From Nostoc sp. CHAB 5836 (GTDB taxonomy: Bacteria; Cyanobacteriota; Cyanobacteriia; Cyanobacteriales; Nostocaceae): a stretch of DNA of 64,000 nucleotides. Numbering within the stretch: the first letter of the stretch is position 1; every line of letters begins with the position of its first letter. Shown piece after piece: positions 1 to 7,877 of the stretch. Where the stretch lies: assembly GCF_020829445.1 (NCBI RefSeq), contig NZ_JAIVFV010000011.1, forward strand, positions 1-64,000, given 5' to 3'. The notes under the pieces are model-generated. The model was given only the letters and a program-made list of their open reading frames with translations. It was not told the origin of the DNA and did not search any database. A program made the position numbers and the translations under genes.

Positions 1-171
1 ATGGAATCTATTATTCCTGCGATTATGCCTAAATGGTCTATATTCTTAATTTCAATATCTTTGACATTAACCATGACAACAAAGTATCCACAACGATATA
101 ATTTGAAATTTTCACATTTTTGGTGACTATTTGTGCAAGAAATCTTATACTTAATCGAATTCTAAAAAAGA

Positions 172-208
172 GGAAGAGAGAGGCTGCCACTGGCAGCCTC
201 TCTCTTCC
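172..208 (-). terminator. Orphan intrinsic terminator-like hairpin
   Basis: A perfect 17-bp stem (172-188 with 192-208, loop ACT) is followed, when read on the minus strand, by CTCTTTTTT. This is the form of a rho-independent terminator for leftward transcription. There is no minus-strand gene to its right before miaB, so it would end either an unannotated small RNA or antisense transcription. Read on the plus strand it is followed by C-rich sequence, not T's. Confidence 0.6.
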
Positions 209-593
209 CCCCCTCTGCATGAGAATGATTATTATTTTGGCGCACACTTATCAAAGTTGTATTAGCTATACATCCAGCTTAATAATAGTAATTCCTATTT
301 AGCTCTAGTAAATTCTCCTAATAAATAGTTCTTATGTACTAAATATATCCGTCTCCTTGGGGTGTGACAGTTGTGGGTGCGGAATGTGGGGTCTAAGTAA
401 GTTGGCGCGAAAAAATCAAAGTATGTTACGAAACGTAAATAGGCTTAAAATCTCTACTAATGACAAATGACCAATACTTCGACTTACTTCGACTACGCGC
501 TTGGTGAGTTTACGGTGAGCATCTCGACTCCGCTCGATGGAACCGCAGTCGAACTGCGTAGTCGAAGGGCAGTACAAGTCGCTCAGTACAAGT

Positions 594-673
594 GACAAAT
601 GACAAATGACAAATGACCAATGACCAATGACCAATGACCAATGACCAATGACCAATGACCAATGACAAATGAC
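594..673. repeat. Heptamer array AATGACC/AATGACA (STRR-like)
   Basis: About eleven tandem 7-base units of the type TGACAAA/TGACCAA. Heterocystous cyanobacteria are known for short tandemly repeated repetitive (STRR) sequences of this size. The same heptamers recur singly inside the 131-bp elements and as a long array at 63,824-63,943. The uniform heptamer shape without spacers excludes a CRISPR array. Confidence 0.85.
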
Positions 674-756
674 CATACACCTTCTTTAGGTTTTTATAGC
701 GTTATAGAATGGAAATAAACCTTACATAACATTACGCTGATTCAGCAGAATTGCCC

Positions 757-2118
757 ATGACCACTTCTAAACGCCACTACCACATCACTACTTTCGGTTG
801 TCAGATGAATAAAGCTGACTCAGAGCGCATGGCTGGCGTTTTGGAAGACATGGGCTTTGAATGGTGCCAAGACCCGAATAATGCAGATGTGATTCTTTAC
901 AATACCTGCACAATTCGCGATAATGCTGAACAAAAGGTATATTCCTACCTGGGCAGACAAGCGAAGCGCAAACATGAGCAGCCTGATTTGACCCTCATCG
1001 TTGCTGGTTGTGTTGCCCAGCAAGAAGGAGAAGCTCTATTGCGGCGAGTCCCAGAATTAGACTTGGTAATGGGGCCACAACACGCCAACCGTCTGAAAGA
1101 TTTGTTGGAGTCGGTATTTGAGGGCAACCAAGTTGTAGCAACCGAAGCAGTTCACATCATTGAAGATATCACCCAGCCGCGACGAGATAGCAAAGTTACA
1201 GCTTGGGTGAATGTGATTTACGGCTGTAACGAACGCTGCACCTACTGCGTGGTTCCCAACGTGCGCGGTATCGAACAATCTCGCACGCCGTCAGCTATCC
1301 GGGCTGAAATGGAAGAATTAGGACGGCAAGGTTACAAAGAAATTACTCTACTTGGTCAAAATATTGATGCTTACGGCAGAGATTTACCGGGAGTGACACC
1401 GGAAGGTCGCCATCAGCACAACTTTACAGATTTGCTTTATTACGTGCATGACGTGCCGGGGATTGAAAGACTAAGATTTGCTACTAGTCATCCCCGTTAT
1501 TTTACGGAGAGATTAATTAAAGCTTGTGCTGAGTTGCCCAAGGTGTGCAAACACTTCCACATTCCCTTTCAATCTGGGGACAATGAACTTTTAAAGGCGA
1601 TGGCGCGAGGTTATACCCATGAAAAGTATCGCCGGATTATCGATACCATTCGCCGATATATGCCAGATGCCTCTATTAGTGCCGATGTGATTGTCGGTTT
1701 TCCTGGGGAGACAGAAGTACAGTTTGAAAATACCTTGAAACTGGTGGAAGATATTGGCTTTGATATGTTGAATACAGCAGCATATTCGCCGCGTCCAGGA
1801 ACACCTGCCGCTTTGTGGGACAATCAACTCAGTGAAGAAATTAAAAGCGATCGCCTGCAACGACTCAATCATTTAGGAAACTTGAAAGTAGCAGAGCGAT
1901 CGCAACGTTACTTTGGACGCATTGAAGAAGTTTTAGTAGAAGACGAAAATCCTAAAGATCAAAGCCAAGTGATGGGACGCACTGGCGGTAATCGTTTGAC
2001 CTTTTTTAGCGGCAACATCAAAGAACTCAAAGGGCAATTGGTGAAGGTAAAAATTACCGAAGTTCGCCCTTTTAGCTTGACGGGTGAACTTTTAACAATT
2101 CACGCATTCACGCATTAA
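757..2118 (+). CDS. miaB: tRNA-2-methylthio-N6-dimethylallyladenosine synthase
   Basis: MiaB adds a methylthio group to N6-isopentenyladenosine at position 37 of tRNAs that read UNN codons, using two SAM molecules and two Fe-S clusters. The protein (453 aa) has the usual three parts: an N-terminal UPF0004 domain starting FGCQMN with further cysteines (YNTCT, VAGCVAQ), the radical-SAM core with CxxxCxxC in [10 protein letters not shown], and a C-terminal TRAM domain. Length and motifs are normal. An in-frame TTG at 751 also exists, but ATG 757 matches the family N-terminus ([18 protein letters not shown]). The gene stands alone between repeat-rich spacers, so co-transcription is unlikely. Confidence 0.96.
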   Translation: MTTSKRHYHITTFGCQMNKADSERMAGVLEDMGFEWCQDPNNADVILYNTCTIRDNAEQKVYSYLGRQAKRKHEQPDLTLIVAGCVAQQEGEALLRRVPELDLVMGPQHANRLKDLLESVFEGNQVVATEAVHIIEDITQPRRDSKVTAWVNVIYGCNERCTYCVVPNVRGIEQSRTPSAIRAEMEELGRQGYKEITLLGQNIDAYGRDLPGVTPEGRHQHNFTDLLYYVHDVPGIERLRFATSHPRYFTERLIKACAELPKVCKHFHIPFQSGDNELLKAMARGYTHEKYRRIIDTIRRYMPDASISADVIVGFPGETEVQFENTLKLVEDIGFDMLNTAAYSPRPGTPAALWDNQLSEEIKSDRLQRLNHLGNLKVAERSQRYFGRIEEVLVEDENPKDQSQVMGRTGGNRLTFFSGNIKELKGQLVKVKITEVRPFSLTGELLTIHAFTH

Positions 2119-2532
2119 AGACATTACATAAGGGGATTTAAACCCCGACTGAAATGGGTGCTACATATAGATGACTCCCTTACCCACCAATTTTGGGTTG
2201 GTTTAGCTTAAACGAAAAGAAGCCCCACACTCACTCTTAGGAGTGTGGGATGAATTTTTGGGTGATGACGAGTTGACCCCTAACTAACTCAAACCTACGG
2301 TTTGACAGGGCGAGGGGTCGATGAGGAATCGCCATTTTTGACTATTAGCGAGTCTATAAAATCTTCGATTACATGAGTCATAGTTTTATCGTTTTGAGCA
2401 GAGTATAAGCGCAATTTGTTTAATCTCCGCTCGGATATCCTTAAATTTAATGCTTTGTTTTTCATAAATGCCTACACAATGTCTTTGCTTTAATGTTATA
2501 CTATCTGTAGGTCGAAAAGCAAAAGGTAAAAA
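2119..2532. other. Spacer between miaB and tnpB with hairpins
   Basis: The spacer contains a GGGGATTTAAACCCC hairpin near 2150, shortly after the miaB stop and a possible terminator. At about 2220-2252 lies a hairpin AGCCCCACACTCACTCTTAGGAGTGTGGGATGA, which looks like the subterminal hairpin of an IS200/IS605-type end. It sits about 300 bp upstream of tnpB and may be the end of another, lost element. The 150 bp directly before tnpB should hold its promoter and left end; I could not define the left boundary. Confidence 0.45.
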
Positions 2533-3705
2533 ATGAAAACCTCGTATCAGTACAAAATCAAGCCAACAAAAGAACAAGCCCAAAAGATTGATAAAACACT
2601 TGAAATGTTGCGTTGTCAATATAACTATTTGTTGGCTCAAAGATTTGATTGGTATGAAATGAATCGCTGTCCTATAGATAGATGTCTATTAATTTGTCAT
2701 CTACCAGAGCTAAAAGAGCAGCCCAATTACTACAATCAAAAAGCATCCCTAGTTCAACTTAAAATAGATAGACCTTGGTACAAAGATATTCACTCCCAAG
2801 TACTACAGGAAGTTCCTAAAAAAGTTGAAATAACTTTTGATAAATGGTTAAAGGGTGATGTTAACGGTAAGAAATCTGGTAGACCTAGATTCAAAGGTAA
2901 AGGACAATACAAAACATTTACATATTCTCAATTCAAGAAACATCATTTTGTTAACAACAGAATCACGTTATCAAAAATTGGTGATGTCAAGGTGATTGTT
3001 CATCGACTAATACCAAATGGATTTGATATTAAGACTGTATCTGTCACCAAAAAAGCAGATGGGTATTATGTAACTCTAAGTCTTGATGATAAAACAGTTC
3101 CAGCTATTAAGCCTGATTTCAATGCTAATAATATCGTTGGCATTGATGTAGGCTTAATTGATTTCTATGTAGCGTCAGACGGGTCTAGAATTAAAGCACC
3201 AAAACATCTAAAGCATACTGAACGTAGATTAAAATCAGCACAGCGTAAAGTGTCAAGGCGTAAAAAAGGTTCAAACAGACGCAAGAAAGCTATTTCTATA
3301 TTGAGTAAGCAACACAAAAAAGTTGCTGATACTAGAAAGGATTTTCATTTTAAAACAGCTAAATTACTACTTGATAAATATGATGTCATAGCTGTAGAAA
3401 AGTTAAATATCAAAGGACTAGTTAAAACAAGATTGGCTAAAAGTATAAATGATGCGGGTTGGGGACAGTTTGTATCAATACTTTCAGACAAAGCCGAAAA
3501 TGCTGGCTTGAAAGTGATATCCGTCAACCCAAATGGCACAAGCCAAGAATGTTCTAATTGTGGTCACAAAGTTAAAAAGCCGCTATCTCAAAGAATGCAC
3601 AATTGTCCTGTATGTCATACAAGTTTGTGCAGAGATTTGAACGCGGCTATAAACATCAAGGCGCGTGGGACGCACGCCCTCAAAGCTCAATTAATGTCCT
3701 CATAG
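2533..3705 (+). CDS. tnpB: TnpB-type RNA-guided nuclease of an IS200/IS605-family element
   Basis: TnpB is the accessory nuclease of IS200/IS605 and IS607 transposons; characterised members are guided by an omega-RNA derived from the element's right end. The 390-aa protein has an N-terminal helix-rich domain and a RuvC-like nuclease with the acidic triad visible as D205 (VGIDVGL), E289 (AVEKLNIKGL) and D368 (CRDLNAAINI). A zinc ribbon lies between the last two (C340, C343, C358, C361). All catalytic and zinc residues are present, so the enzyme looks intact. No tnpA transposase is adjacent, so the element could move only with a transposase supplied elsewhere. Start ATG is preceded by AAAAGGTAAAAA. 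An imperfect hairpin follows the stop codon. Confidence 0.93.
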   Translation: MKTSYQYKIKPTKEQAQKIDKTLEMLRCQYNYLLAQRFDWYEMNRCPIDRCLLICHLPELKEQPNYYNQKASLVQLKIDRPWYKDIHSQVLQEVPKKVEITFDKWLKGDVNGKKSGRPRFKGKGQYKTFTYSQFKKHHFVNNRITLSKIGDVKVIVHRLIPNGFDIKTVSVTKKADGYYVTLSLDDKTVPAIKPDFNANNIVGIDVGLIDFYVASDGSRIKAPKHLKHTERRLKSAQRKVSRRKKGSNRRKKAISILSKQHKKVADTRKDFHFKTAKLLLDKYDVIAVEKLNIKGLVKTRLAKSINDAGWGQFVSILSDKAENAGLKVISVNPNGTSQECSNCGHKVKKPLSQRMHNCPVCHTSLCRDLNAAINIKARGTHALKAQLMSS

Positions 3706-3765
3706 AGGAGTCATTGAGAAGCCCATACTGTACCTGTACTCAGGTCAGTGTGTGGAGCATGTCAC
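3704..3765 (+). ncRNA. Right-end hairpin / possible omega-RNA scaffold of the tnpB element
   Basis: Directly after the tnpB stop, about 3720-3762 folds as a hairpin: inner stem ACCTG/CAGGT with loop TACT, extended by CTG/CAG, and a weaker outer stem CCATAC with GTGTGG. It is followed by AGCATGTCAC. Right ends of IS200/IS605-type elements carry such a hairpin, and in TnpB systems the guide RNA scaffold overlaps the 3' end of tnpB and runs into it. The guide would be the flanking sequence after the element boundary. Structure is seen directly; function is inferred. Confidence 0.5.
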
Positions 3766-3912
3766 TACTCGCGATATACAACCCGAATACGCTGGACGTT
3801 TCCTCATGCTTCCAAGTAAAATACGTAAAGTAGATCGTTTTACCGTATATTATATGTAAAACCGGAGAAAAACCTCACTAGCTCTGTCTACAGGGCTATT
3901 GTTTGGCTGAGT

Positions 3913-4710
3913 ATGCATTATTTATTACTACCGTTCTTAAGTTTCTTTGTTGGGATCATAGTTGGTTTGACGGGAATTGGCGGAGCCTCTCTCATCACCC
4001 CAATGTTGATTTTTGTTTTTCAGGTTCCGCCTTCTATCGCTGTGAGTTCTGATGTTGTGGCTGCTACATTGATGAAGATTGTTGGTAGCGTCAAACATTG
4101 GGAACAGAAAACTGTTGACACAGAAGTTGTCAAATGGCTAGCATTTGGGAGTGTTCCGGGTTCACTGTTTGGGGTGGGGATTTTGCACCTCATTAAACGT
4201 ACAGGTGAGTACAACCTGGATAACGTCTTGCTCCGTTTGCTTGGCGGGATGATTTTGCTAGTCACAGTGTTAGCACTAGTACAATTGTTGTTATTGACTT
4301 TTTTCCCCCAATTTAGTTTACCAAAGCTGCCAAAGTTAGACTTAGAAACTAGCTTGGGTCGCTTCCTAACAATCACTTTGGGAGCAATTTTAGGCTGTTT
4401 GGTTGGTCTAACTAGCGTCTCATCAGGTTCAATGTTTGCTCTAGTGCTAATTGGGTTTTTCCGCCTTGATGCACGGAAGTTAGTGGGTACAGATATTTCA
4501 CACGCAGCAATTTTACTGCTGTTTACAGCCCTCGCTCACCTCAGTTTGGGAACAGTTGATTGGAGTTTGGTACTGCCTATATGGTTAGGCTCTGTTCCAG
4601 GGGTGTTACTAGGTGCTAAAATCTGCCAGGTAGCTCCGCAACGCCCGCTACGGTTTATTATTTATACCATCTTAATGATGGTGAGTTGGAAATTAGTTCA
4701 TCAGGTTTGA
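3913..4710 (+). CDS. TauE/SafE-family membrane permease (sulfite/organosulfonate exporter type)
   Basis: A 265-aa integral membrane protein with about eight hydrophobic segments. The N-terminal GLTGIGGASLITPMLIF motif and the internal repeat GCLVGLTSVSSGSMFALVL (about residues 155-175) mark the TauE/SafE family, whose members export sulfite, sulfoacetate or related anions, or take part in sulfur and taurine metabolism. The substrate cannot be read from sequence. The gene lies between the tnpB element and two CadD-like transporters and has no visible operon partner. The start at 3913 follows an unremarkable leader with a weak ribosome site. Confidence 0.85.
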   Translation: MHYLLLPFLSFFVGIIVGLTGIGGASLITPMLIFVFQVPPSIAVSSDVVAATLMKIVGSVKHWEQKTVDTEVVKWLAFGSVPGSLFGVGILHLIKRTGEYNLDNVLLRLLGGMILLVTVLALVQLLLLTFFPQFSLPKLPKLDLETSLGRFLTITLGAILGCLVGLTSVSSGSMFALVLIGFFRLDARKLVGTDISHAAILLLFTALAHLSLGTVDWSLVLPIWLGSVPGVLLGAKICQVAPQRPLRFIIYTILMMVSWKLVHQV

Positions 4711-4753
4711 GCAATTTGAGATTTTCAATTCTAAATCCAACATTCAACATTGA

Positions 4754-5416
4754 TTAACTTTTCACCCAAGGTAGTAGAGTGAATGTACCTCGCTCATACA
4801 TAATAAACAGACCCAAGCCAATTAACACAAAAGGTACAACAGCTTTACCGTAGCGACTTAAAATATCAGCAATGGTAGGTTGACGGCTTAAAAAATAAGC
4901 GATCGCACACCAAACCCCTACCATGACAAAAAATATACTTAGAATTACTTGCAAGCTGGCAAGATCATGACCAGCGAATAAAGGGATATATATACTAATA
5001 TTGTCACCACCATTCGCAAGAGTTACTGCTGCAACTTTATAGGTTTGGGGACGCAGAACACTCAAAATAAAAGACAATATAGGGTTAGCAGGTGTAGATT
5101 GCCTAAAATCACTGCTAACTGTCTGAACTGTTATAGTTTCTTCTGTTGTATATACTAATTGTTGAATACCAATTGCTATTGGTAGGAGTCCTAGCAATCC
5201 TATCCATTGTCGCGCTACAACCAATCCACCAAAAAATCCTGGTAAGCTAGCGATGATAATGGCTGTAAAACCCAGATATTGACCGAGTAAGATATGCCGC
5301 CGTCGAAAATTAACATCTACCTGTGAAAAAAATATTAACAAGATAATGATGTCATCTATGTTAGTGGCTATGAAAGCAATTATCCCTTCACTGAAGGCTG
5401 TCCCTAACTTACTCAT
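4754..5416 (-). CDS. CadD-like cadmium-resistance family transporter
   Basis: A 220-aa membrane protein of the CadD family, small transporters first described in staphylococcal cadmium resistance. The N-terminal motif GIIAFIATNIDDIIILLIFFSQ is typical, with further hydrophobic helices and a second conserved stretch AVTLANGGDNISIYIPLFAG near the middle. Cyanobacteria often carry several paralogs whose ions are not established. It is transcribed divergently from a second, clearly related gene starting at 5588, sharing a spacer of about 170 bp. That spacer contains one stray MITE end, TTTCAAACATCCTCT, near 5521. Confidence 0.85.
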   Translation of the reverse strand: MSKLGTAFSEGIIAFIATNIDDIIILLIFFSQVDVNFRRRHILLGQYLGFTAIIIASLPGFFGGLVVARQWIGLLGLLPIAIGIQQLVYTTEETITVQTVSSDFRQSTPANPILSFILSVLRPQTYKVAAVTLANGGDNISIYIPLFAGHDLASLQVILSIFFVMVGVWCAIAYFLSRQPTIADILSRYGKAVVPFVLIGLGLFIMYERGTFTLLPWVKS

Positions 5417-5587
5417 GTTGGATTTTTAGAACCTACGATTTATCACCATACCAAATTCACTAATTCGTAATGACGCCCTCTTCTTAGGCTCCGCCAACGC
5501 GGACTACCGACAAGAAGACATTTCAAACATCCTCTAAGGTAAAATGCTCCCTACAAGATAAAATTATGCCTATATTTATCTGAAAAT

Positions 5588-6298
5588 ATGAACGAGTTCG
5601 TTAGTGCAATTACTACAGGGGCAATTGCGTTCATTGCCACTAACATTGATGATATTGTCATTCTATTATTGTTTTTTTCTCAAATAAATGCTAACTTTCG
5701 ACCCCGACATATAGTTGCTGGTCAGTTTCTAGGTTTTACGATTCTGTTAATCTTTAGTCTTCCTGGTTTATTTGGTGGATTAATTTTATCAAAAAGCTGG
5801 ATTGGATTACTTGGTTTACTACCAATGTCCATAGGTATCAGTAGCTTAGTGAATCGGGAAGAAGATTCATCAAAAGAAGTTATAGCTGCAACACAAGAAG
5901 CTGAAGCATCAACAATTACTAGTTTTTATTCCACCCAAGCGTATAGTGTAGCAGCCGTAACAATTGCCAATGGCAGCGATAATGTTAGTGTCTATATACC
6001 TTTATTTGCTAGCAGTAACTTAGAGACTTTTTTGGTAATTGTAGGATTATTTTTTCTATTGTTAGGAGTTTGGTGTTACGCTGCATACAATTTAACTAAC
6101 AACAGAGTCATAGCTGATGTATTGACTCGTTACATTAATAATCTTGTGCCTTTTGTTCTGATAGGATTAGGCGCTTTTATTGTATTAAAAAGTGAAGCTA
6201 TGAGCTTAATAAAGCTAGCTGCTAGTTGTTTTTGTTTGATGATTTTGCTGAAAAATAATGAAAGTGCCGATGAAATTGGCGAAAATTATCGTAAGTAA
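5588..6298 (+). CDS. CadD-like cadmium-resistance family transporter, paralog
   Basis: This 236-aa protein is a paralog of the neighbour at 4754. It shares AIAFIATNIDDIVILLLFFSQ at the N-terminus, the GQFLGFTILL helix and AVTIANGSDNVSVYIPLFAS. The divergent arrangement points to a local duplication by inversion, or to paired regulation. The C-terminus is longer than in the partner and ends in a hydrophilic tail (KNNESADEIGENYRK). Substrate is unknown; divalent metal export is the family-level guess. Confidence 0.83.
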   Translation: MNEFVSAITTGAIAFIATNIDDIVILLLFFSQINANFRPRHIVAGQFLGFTILLIFSLPGLFGGLILSKSWIGLLGLLPMSIGISSLVNREEDSSKEVIAATQEAEASTITSFYSTQAYSVAAVTIANGSDNVSVYIPLFASSNLETFLVIVGLFFLLLGVWCYAAYNLTNNRVIADVLTRYINNLVPFVLIGLGAFIVLKSEAMSLIKLAASCFCLMILLKNNESADEIGENYRK

Positions 6299-6301
6299 GT
6301 C

Positions 6302-6409
6302 AGGACTTACGCAAAATCATAAAAAAACGAACCGCAAAGGCGAGTGCGTCTCCCCCTCGGAGAAGGACGCGAAGGAACAAGAGTTTCAGAGAGTTTTTGC
6401 GTAAGTCCT
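6302..6409. repeat. Short element with AGGACTTACGCA / TGCGTAAGTCCT termini
   Basis: A 108-bp repeat whose ends are inverted copies of AGGACTTACGCA. Another copy of 91 bp is at 44,586-44,676, and a solitary GTGCGTAAGTCCTAA occurs twice in the moaA-rpsD spacer. The inside carries GAACCGCAAAGGCG-type sequence shared with other repeats of the window. The layout fits a non-autonomous mobile element. Confidence 0.75.
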
Positions 6410-6415
6410 ATAAGT

Positions 6416-6528
6416 CAATACAGTTGGGTTAAGCATTTCCTCCTTCTCTCTTCTTTCTTCTCTCTGCGTTCTCTGCGCCTCTGTGGTTCGTAAAAAAAAG
6501 AATTTCAGTCCTTTTGTGAACCGTATTG
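6416..6528. repeat. CAATAC...GTATTG repeat element
   Basis: This 113-bp element has ends CAATACAG and CCGTATTG and an inside rich in CTTCTCTC and GTTCGTAAAAAAAAG. Other copies are at 14,063-14,168, 39,837-39,942 and 46,197-46,342, with a truncated one from 58,397. The 46-kb copy interrupts a gifA remnant and shows a duplicated target, so the family is or was mobile. It sits immediately next to the AGGACTTACGCA element. Confidence 0.8.
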
Positions 6529-6530
6529 GT

Positions 6531-7082
6531 TCATAAGAGTTCTGCAAGATTGCTTAGGCGTTCATAAACAGGGATGAGGCGATCGCCTTCAAGTTCGACA
6601 GAAGTATTTGGATAATTCTGAATTGCTCCAAGCAGTGTAACTTCACCATTTTGTTTAATGGATGCACTTAAAGCACTTCGTAGGGCTTCGTGATTTAATT
6701 CTCCTGCGGGAGGATGAACTACTTCACCGATTTGGTTGACTAAAATCGGCCCAGCCCAGCTAGACAATAGGCTATTTAAAAAGGCAGAATCGGCTCTGAT
6801 TGGGGCTTTGAGTGCTTTACGAGCTACTGCGGGGTCTTGTTGCGCCGCTTGCAAATAAGCCCTTAACGTTGGGGTAGTTTTGCCTGTTTCTGTAAACTGA
6901 GTTAATTCTTTAACAGATATTTGCCCCTCAAAAGTACCATACTTTAAAACAACTTGCTCGGCAGCATTAGCATTAGTACTTGAGAGTAGAACAATAGCAC
7001 CTGCGCCTAAAGCTACTGTTTGAGTGAGTAACTTAGTGAATTTTGGGTTGTTGAATCGATTGAAAATTTGAAAAATCTGCAT
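6531..7082 (-). CDS. DUF1400-type cyanobacterial secreted protein (alpha/beta-hydrolase accessory domain)
   Basis: A protein of about 183 aa whose body (residues about 40-180) resembles DUF1400, a helical domain found alone or in front of alpha/beta-hydrolases in cyanobacteria: VLKYGTFEGQISVKELTQF, then TTPTLRAYLQAA. The N-terminus has a hydrophobic stretch (LLTQTVALGAGAIVLLSSTNANA) that fits a signal peptide cleaved after ANA. I chose ATG 7082 rather than the upstream in-frame ATG at 7133, because it leaves a standard signal peptide. No hydrolase domain follows, so enzymatic activity is not expected from this polypeptide alone. Confidence 0.7.
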   Translation of the reverse strand: MQIFQIFNRFNNPKFTKLLTQTVALGAGAIVLLSSTNANAAEQVVLKYGTFEGQISVKELTQFTETGKTTPTLRAYLQAAQQDPAVARKALKAPIRADSAFLNSLLSSWAGPILVNQIGEVVHPPAGELNHEALRSALSASIKQNGEVTLLGAIQNYPNTSVELEGDRLIPVYERLSNLAELL

Positions 7083-7247
7083 TTTGTCTAACTTGATAAT
7101 GGTGCGGAACGTACATAGGCACAAAGTGCCCAAGCTTTATACTACTTCAGCAAATTGCTCCTACAGATACTTGATTAGGGGCGTACATTTGTACGCTCCT
7201 ACAGCCAATTTCTTTGTCGGAAAGATTTTTGTATGTAACTGATGTTA

Positions 7248-7466
7248 TTATTGAGCCTTTTCATTAGGCGAAGTTGCATGAGGTAGTATTGACTGATCTT
7301 CGTCCAAGGTTGGTGCAGGTATGCCCAAATATTTCCTTGCAGATTCTTCAGCTAGCTTTCGGTCTTGCTCGTTATCGAACTGACTGTCATCTAACAAATG
7401 AGAATTTTTTGCCGCTTCATCTCGGCTTGGTCGATAGCCATTTTTCCACCTGTACTTCCAGTCCAT
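7248..7466 (-). CDS. Small hydrophilic protein of unknown function
   Basis: A 72-aa frame beginning MDWKYRWKNGYRPSRDEAAK, charged and without membrane segments or cysteine motifs. It has an ATG start. I do not recognise the family. The amino-acid composition looks protein-like, with a run DRKLAEESARKYLGIP that could form a helix. There are no repeats inside it, unlike most non-coding spacers here, which favours a real gene. Confidence 0.5.
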   Translation of the reverse strand: MDWKYRWKNGYRPSRDEAAKNSHLLDDSQFDNEQDRKLAEESARKYLGIPAPTLDEDQSILPHATSPNEKAQ

Positions 7467-7877
7467 AATTAAAAAGGCAAATATACTGCGATTTGATTAC
7501 CTAGTTCTTCATCGTAGGCGTTTGATGGAACATGACACTCCTGCTAGAGGTTGAACAGGCTCATTCAGAGGGTACAAATTTAACTTCATAGAAAGCGGTG
7601 GGAAACTCCATCCTCCATACATAAATTTTCCATCATCTTATTGGTACGCTCTCCGTAATTTTACGGAGAGCAAGTTGTACATTGAATTAGAAGGTATTTG
7701 ATATCAGTTAAGCTAGCTCAATTTCAGCTCCTGATTTCACTGGTCTAAAATTGAGCTTGACAAAAATTATGTGATATGAAAATAAAATTCTCTATTAGGG
7801 TAAAATTTAATTACTATAGAGTCGGTAGTCAGATTGCAGTCCAATCTTGTATGGGTGAATTGCTTATTGTTGTCTAA
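7467..7877. other. Spacer with two inverted repeats upstream of the NB-ARC gene
   Basis: I see no gene. Two hairpins stand out: GCTCTCCGTAA/TTACGGAGAGC at 7648-7671, with an 11-bp perfect stem and 2-base loop, and AGCTCAATTT with AAATTGAGCT around 7716-7757. The remainder is AT-rich and should contain the promoter of the gene starting at 7878. Confidence 0.55.

Larger units (their letters stand above)
1..756. other. Intergenic region upstream of miaB, repeat-rich
   Basis: I find no convincing gene here; the short reading frames lack a ribosome site and overlap repeats. The stretch holds a strong hairpin at 172-208, a half copy (394 to about 475) of the 131-bp TAAGTA element, a palindromic repeat about 477-590 built around TTCGACTACGCGCTTGGTG, and an array of AATGACC/AATGACA heptamers about 594-673. 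miaB begins at 757. Confidence 0.7.

Noticed and set aside
594-673. Possible CRISPR array
   Set aside because: The units are 7 bases long with no spacers and no cas genes nearby. They are STRR-type heptamers.
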